A stretch of 8,188 nucleotides of DNA from Pseudomonadota bacterium (GTDB lineage: Bacteria > Pseudomonadota > Gammaproteobacteria > Steroidobacterales > Steroidobacteraceae). Of this stretch, positions 6,730-8,188 are shown one piece after another (position 1 is the first letter of the stretch; every line of letters begins with the position of its first letter). Below the pieces are notes generated by a model, which saw nothing but the letters and a program-made list of their open reading frames with translations, ran no database searches and had not been told where the DNA came from. The position numbers and the translations under genes are program-made. The DNA lies in the NCBI GenBank assembly GCA_023433515.1, contig JAEZCN010000068.1, forward strand, positions 1 through 8,188, written 5' to 3'.

Positions 6730-6755
6730 GGACATCAGACGTTCGGAGACCCTCC

Positions 6756-7397
6756 ATGGCCGGCCTGCTACGACGAACTCAGATCCTGCTCTCTCTCGCC
6801 GCATTAGGGGCCGCTGGCATGTTCTTCGGACCGGATGGCTGGTTCGGCATCGATATCGGACCTGTCGGCGCAGCGGCGCTCTACGCGGCGATCTGGCTGT
6901 TAGTGATCCAACTGTCGCGCTCCTCCACCGGCATTTTTCCCGAAGATGCCTCGCCGGCGGAAAGACAGGGTTGGGTGGCGATGGTGTTCGTCCTGCTCAT
7001 TTCCATCCACTTCCTGAACTTCGTCGCGGCGCTGCCGACCATGGGCGCCGCAGCGGACCAGATCTCCAATCCCGCTTCGCGGCGGTTCGCCTTCAATCTC
7101 GGACTGCTCCTGGTCACCTGGATCGTTGTGGGCAGCATCCTGCGAGCGCAGAACACCGAAGGCATCGAGGCCGACGAGCGCGACCTCCGGATCCAGCACT
7201 CCGCGCACCGCGCCGCCGGTGGTGTGATGTCCGCGATCATCATCGGACTCGTCGCGCTGCTCGCGATATTTCCCGGGCATGCGCAAGCGTGGATGCGCCC
7301 GCTCATCGTCGGGAACGTCCTGCTGGGTCTGCTGATCGCCCACACGCTGACGGAAAGTGTCTATCTGGTTGCGAGGTATTCCCGAGAACGCCGGTGA
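6756..7397 (+). CDS. Multi-pass inner-membrane protein of unknown function, paired with HTH regulator
   Basis: I do not recognise a characterised family with confidence. The 213-residue product has about six hydrophobic segments: roughly 8-25, 33-53, 73-93, 111-129, 156-174 and 181-204. A polar loop (130-155) between segments four and five carries EADERDLRIQHSAHR. A membrane protein with a DERD-type loop beside a tiny Xre regulator resembles the DUF2178-type pairs, but this is a tentative comparison. The ATG at 6756 is preceded by GGAG (6745-6748) with a spacing of seven bases; an ATG at 6702 in the same frame lies inside the promoter and has no ribosome site. The stop overlaps the GTG of the regulator (GTGA). 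A role in signal sensing for the regulator, or as its target, is inference from position only. Confidence 0.8.
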   Translation: MAGLLRRTQILLSLAALGAAGMFFGPDGWFGIDIGPVGAAALYAAIWLLVIQLSRSSTGIFPEDASPAERQGWVAMVFVLLISIHFLNFVAALPTMGAAADQISNPASRRFAFNLGLLLVTWIVVGSILRAQNTEGIEADERDLRIQHSAHRAAGGVMSAIIIGLVALLAIFPGHAQAWMRPLIVGNVLLGLLIAHTLTESVYLVARYSRERR

Positions 7398-7612
7398 CGG
7401 AAACTCGCGTCCAGAACCGGATTCGCGACCTGCGGCTCGCGCGCGGCGTCACTCAGGCGCAGTTGGCGAACGAGTGCGAGGTCACGCGCCAGACGATCAT
7501 CGCACTCGAAGCAGGCAAGTATTCTCCTTCACTCGAACTCGCGTTTCGACTTGCGCGCGCGCTCGGTCACGACCTCGAAGAAGTGTTTCAGTTCAGCGAA
7601 GAGAAAAAATAG
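7394..7612 (+). CDS. Small Xre/Cro-family helix-turn-helix transcriptional regulator
   Basis: Predicted DNA-binding regulator of 72 residues, consisting of little more than one HTH domain: RVQNRIRDLRLARGVTQAQLA, the recognition helix region VTRQTIIALEAGKYSPSLELAFRLARAL (about 30-57), and a short DLEEVFQFSEEKK tail. This is the YozG-like (COG1476) layout, whose members commonly sit beside a membrane-protein gene. The GTG start at 7394 shares four bases with the upstream stop (GTGA), giving translational coupling and equal dosage with the membrane protein. No effector domain is present, so any signal would have to come from a partner. Autoregulation at the 6694-6729 promoter is plausible but unproven. 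The gene ends at TAG 7610-7612 within an A-rich stretch. Confidence 0.92.
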   Translation: MTETRVQNRIRDLRLARGVTQAQLANECEVTRQTIIALEAGKYSPSLELAFRLARALGHDLEEVFQFSEEKK

Positions 7613-7657
7613 TCGCCCGCGAACTGCATCACGCCCGATTGGCGCGAGTTTTGCGTC

Positions 7658-7685
7658 TTGAATGATCGTCTTGGTCCGATATATT
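7658..7685 (+). promoter_or_regulatory. Candidate promoter of the DUF1249 gene
   Basis: TTGAAT (7658-7663, 4/6) and TATATT (7680-7685, 5/6) are separated by 16 bases. The predicted start of transcription, six to eight bases after the -10, falls at about 7691-7693, immediately before the ATG at 7694. This is the best -35/-10 pair in the window. A possible weak hairpin (7632-7635 with 7641-7644, then TTTT at 7649-7652) just upstream might end the preceding transcript. Confidence 0.6.
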
Positions 7686-7693
7686 CGGATGCA

Positions 7694-8158
7694 ATGTTAA
7701 GTGACGTGACAACCATCGTTTCCTGGCGCTCGCGGCCGCGCAGCTTCGTCGCGCTCATGTCGCTGTACGAGAGCAACTACCTGCGGCTGGCGTCGCTGGC
7801 CGGCGACTTGCGGACTCTGCGCGACGTGTACGTGTCGCGGGTCCCGGACGACTGCGACCTGCGTCTCAGCGTCACCGAACGGTCGCCATACACCACGAGT
7901 GTCGATCTCACCTATCTCTTCAGGGAAGGCGAGGCGGTCCAGTCATACCCCGACATGCGGGTGCGCATCTATCACGACGCGAGGCTCGTGGAGGCCCAGG
8001 AATGGGCCCAGGAATCGTCGAACCGCCACGATCACGAGACGCTGCGCCGCTTGCGCGGGGTGGCGGAGCGTGAACTGGATCAGCGTTGGGCCCGGAATAC
8101 GATGCTAAATAAGTGGCTGGAGTACTGTATCGACCGCGGCCACGGGTTCAGGGAGTAA
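7694..8158 (+). CDS. DUF1249 domain-containing protein (YqiB-like)
   Basis: Conserved gammaproteobacterial protein of unknown function. From ATG 7694 it has 154 residues, close to E. coli YqiB (about 140). Family features seen: FVALMSLYESNYLRLASL (18-35), the central RLSVTERSPYTTSVDL (57-72), the signature PDMRVRIYHDARLVEAQEW (86-104) and the C-terminal NTMLNKWLEYCIDRGHG (135-151). No signal peptide or membrane segment; likely cytosolic. A TTG at 7658 is in frame and would add 12 residues, but it lies inside the -35 box of the predicted promoter and family similarity begins later, so 7694 is preferred. No good Shine-Dalgarno precedes 7694, consistent with a leaderless message. In E. coli the homologue sits near cpdA; that context is absent here. 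Confidence 0.88.
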   Translation: MLSDVTTIVSWRSRPRSFVALMSLYESNYLRLASLAGDLRTLRDVYVSRVPDDCDLRLSVTERSPYTTSVDLTYLFREGEAVQSYPDMRVRIYHDARLVEAQEWAQESSNRHDHETLRRLRGVAERELDQRWARNTMLNKWLEYCIDRGHGFRE

Positions 8159-8165
8159 GTCTCTC

Positions 8166-8188
8166 GACCCCTCCGCGCAGGGGTCTAT
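8166..8188 (+). terminator. Probable intrinsic terminator hairpin, cut by window edge
   Basis: A perfect seven-base-pair stem GACCCCT (8166-8172) / AGGGGTC (8179-8185) with a six-base loop CCGCGC lies eight bases after the DUF1249 stop. Only TAT follows before the window ends, so the expected T-tract cannot be confirmed. Confidence 0.55.

Noticed and set aside
6702..6755. Earlier ATG (6702) for the membrane protein
   Set aside because: It lies in the promoter spacer, has no ribosome site and adds a charged, non-membrane stretch. ATG 6756 has GGAG at good spacing.
5635..6807. A 390-codon plus-strand frame overlapping orn and the PLP enzyme
   Set aside because: It is an Arg/Gly/Ala-rich out-of-frame shadow of the real genes.
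7632..7652. Four-base stem (CGCC/GGCG) followed by TTTT as a terminator of the HTH gene
   Set aside because: The stem is too short and the T-run too brief and separated from the stem to be called; noted only as a weak possibility.

Overview
The window is ordinary chromosomal DNA from a high-GC bacterium, very probably a gammaproteobacterium. The evidence is the tRNA-Ser / 4.5S (SRP) RNA / dnaX / ybaB / recR order, the divergent rsgA-orn pair, a DUF1249 (YqiB-type) protein and a short form of DnaX. The strong G/C bias at third codon positions would fit a lineage near Xanthomonadales, Nevskiales or Steroidobacterales, but placement below class is a guess. I see no phage genes, insertion sequence, CRISPR array or attachment site.

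Layout. 1-74: the 3' part of a tRNA-Ser(GGA), cut by the window edge, followed after about a dozen bases by a small SRP RNA (about 87-201). 223-2742: dnaX, ybaB and recR, all on the + strand and tightly spaced (ybaB and recR overlap in TGATG), a replication and recombinational-repair operon. 2755-3993 (-): a CelD/FemAB-like GNAT acyltransferase that converges on recR with only 12 bp between stop codons. 4191-5150 (-): the ribosome-assembly GTPase RsgA. 5175-5732 (+): oligoribonuclease Orn, divergent from rsgA with only 24 bp between start codons. 5729-6697 (+): a PLP enzyme of the serine racemase / threonine dehydratase family, overlapping orn by the four bases GTGA. 6756-7397 and 7394-7612 (+): a multi-spanning membrane protein and a small Xre-type helix-turn-helix regulator, also joined by a GTGA overlap. 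7694-8158 (+): a DUF1249 protein, then a hairpin at the right edge that looks like a terminator. No gene-free stretch exceeds 300 bases; the longest is 3994-4190.

How the genes fit together. The left block is housekeeping: serine tRNA, protein-targeting RNA, the clamp loader and recombinational repair. The middle pair handles ribosome maturation and the last step of RNA decay. The right third is more accessory: an amino-acid PLP enzyme coupled to orn, and a membrane-protein/regulator pair that looks like a small self-contained module.

No clearly new system is evident. The points most worth a second look are: two nearly leaderless starts facing each other at rsgA/orn over one shared symmetric -10 element; a third probable leaderless start at the DUF1249 gene; the membrane-protein/HTH pair with an unusual promoter; and an amino-acid PLP enzyme that keeps the serine racemase metal-site pattern.
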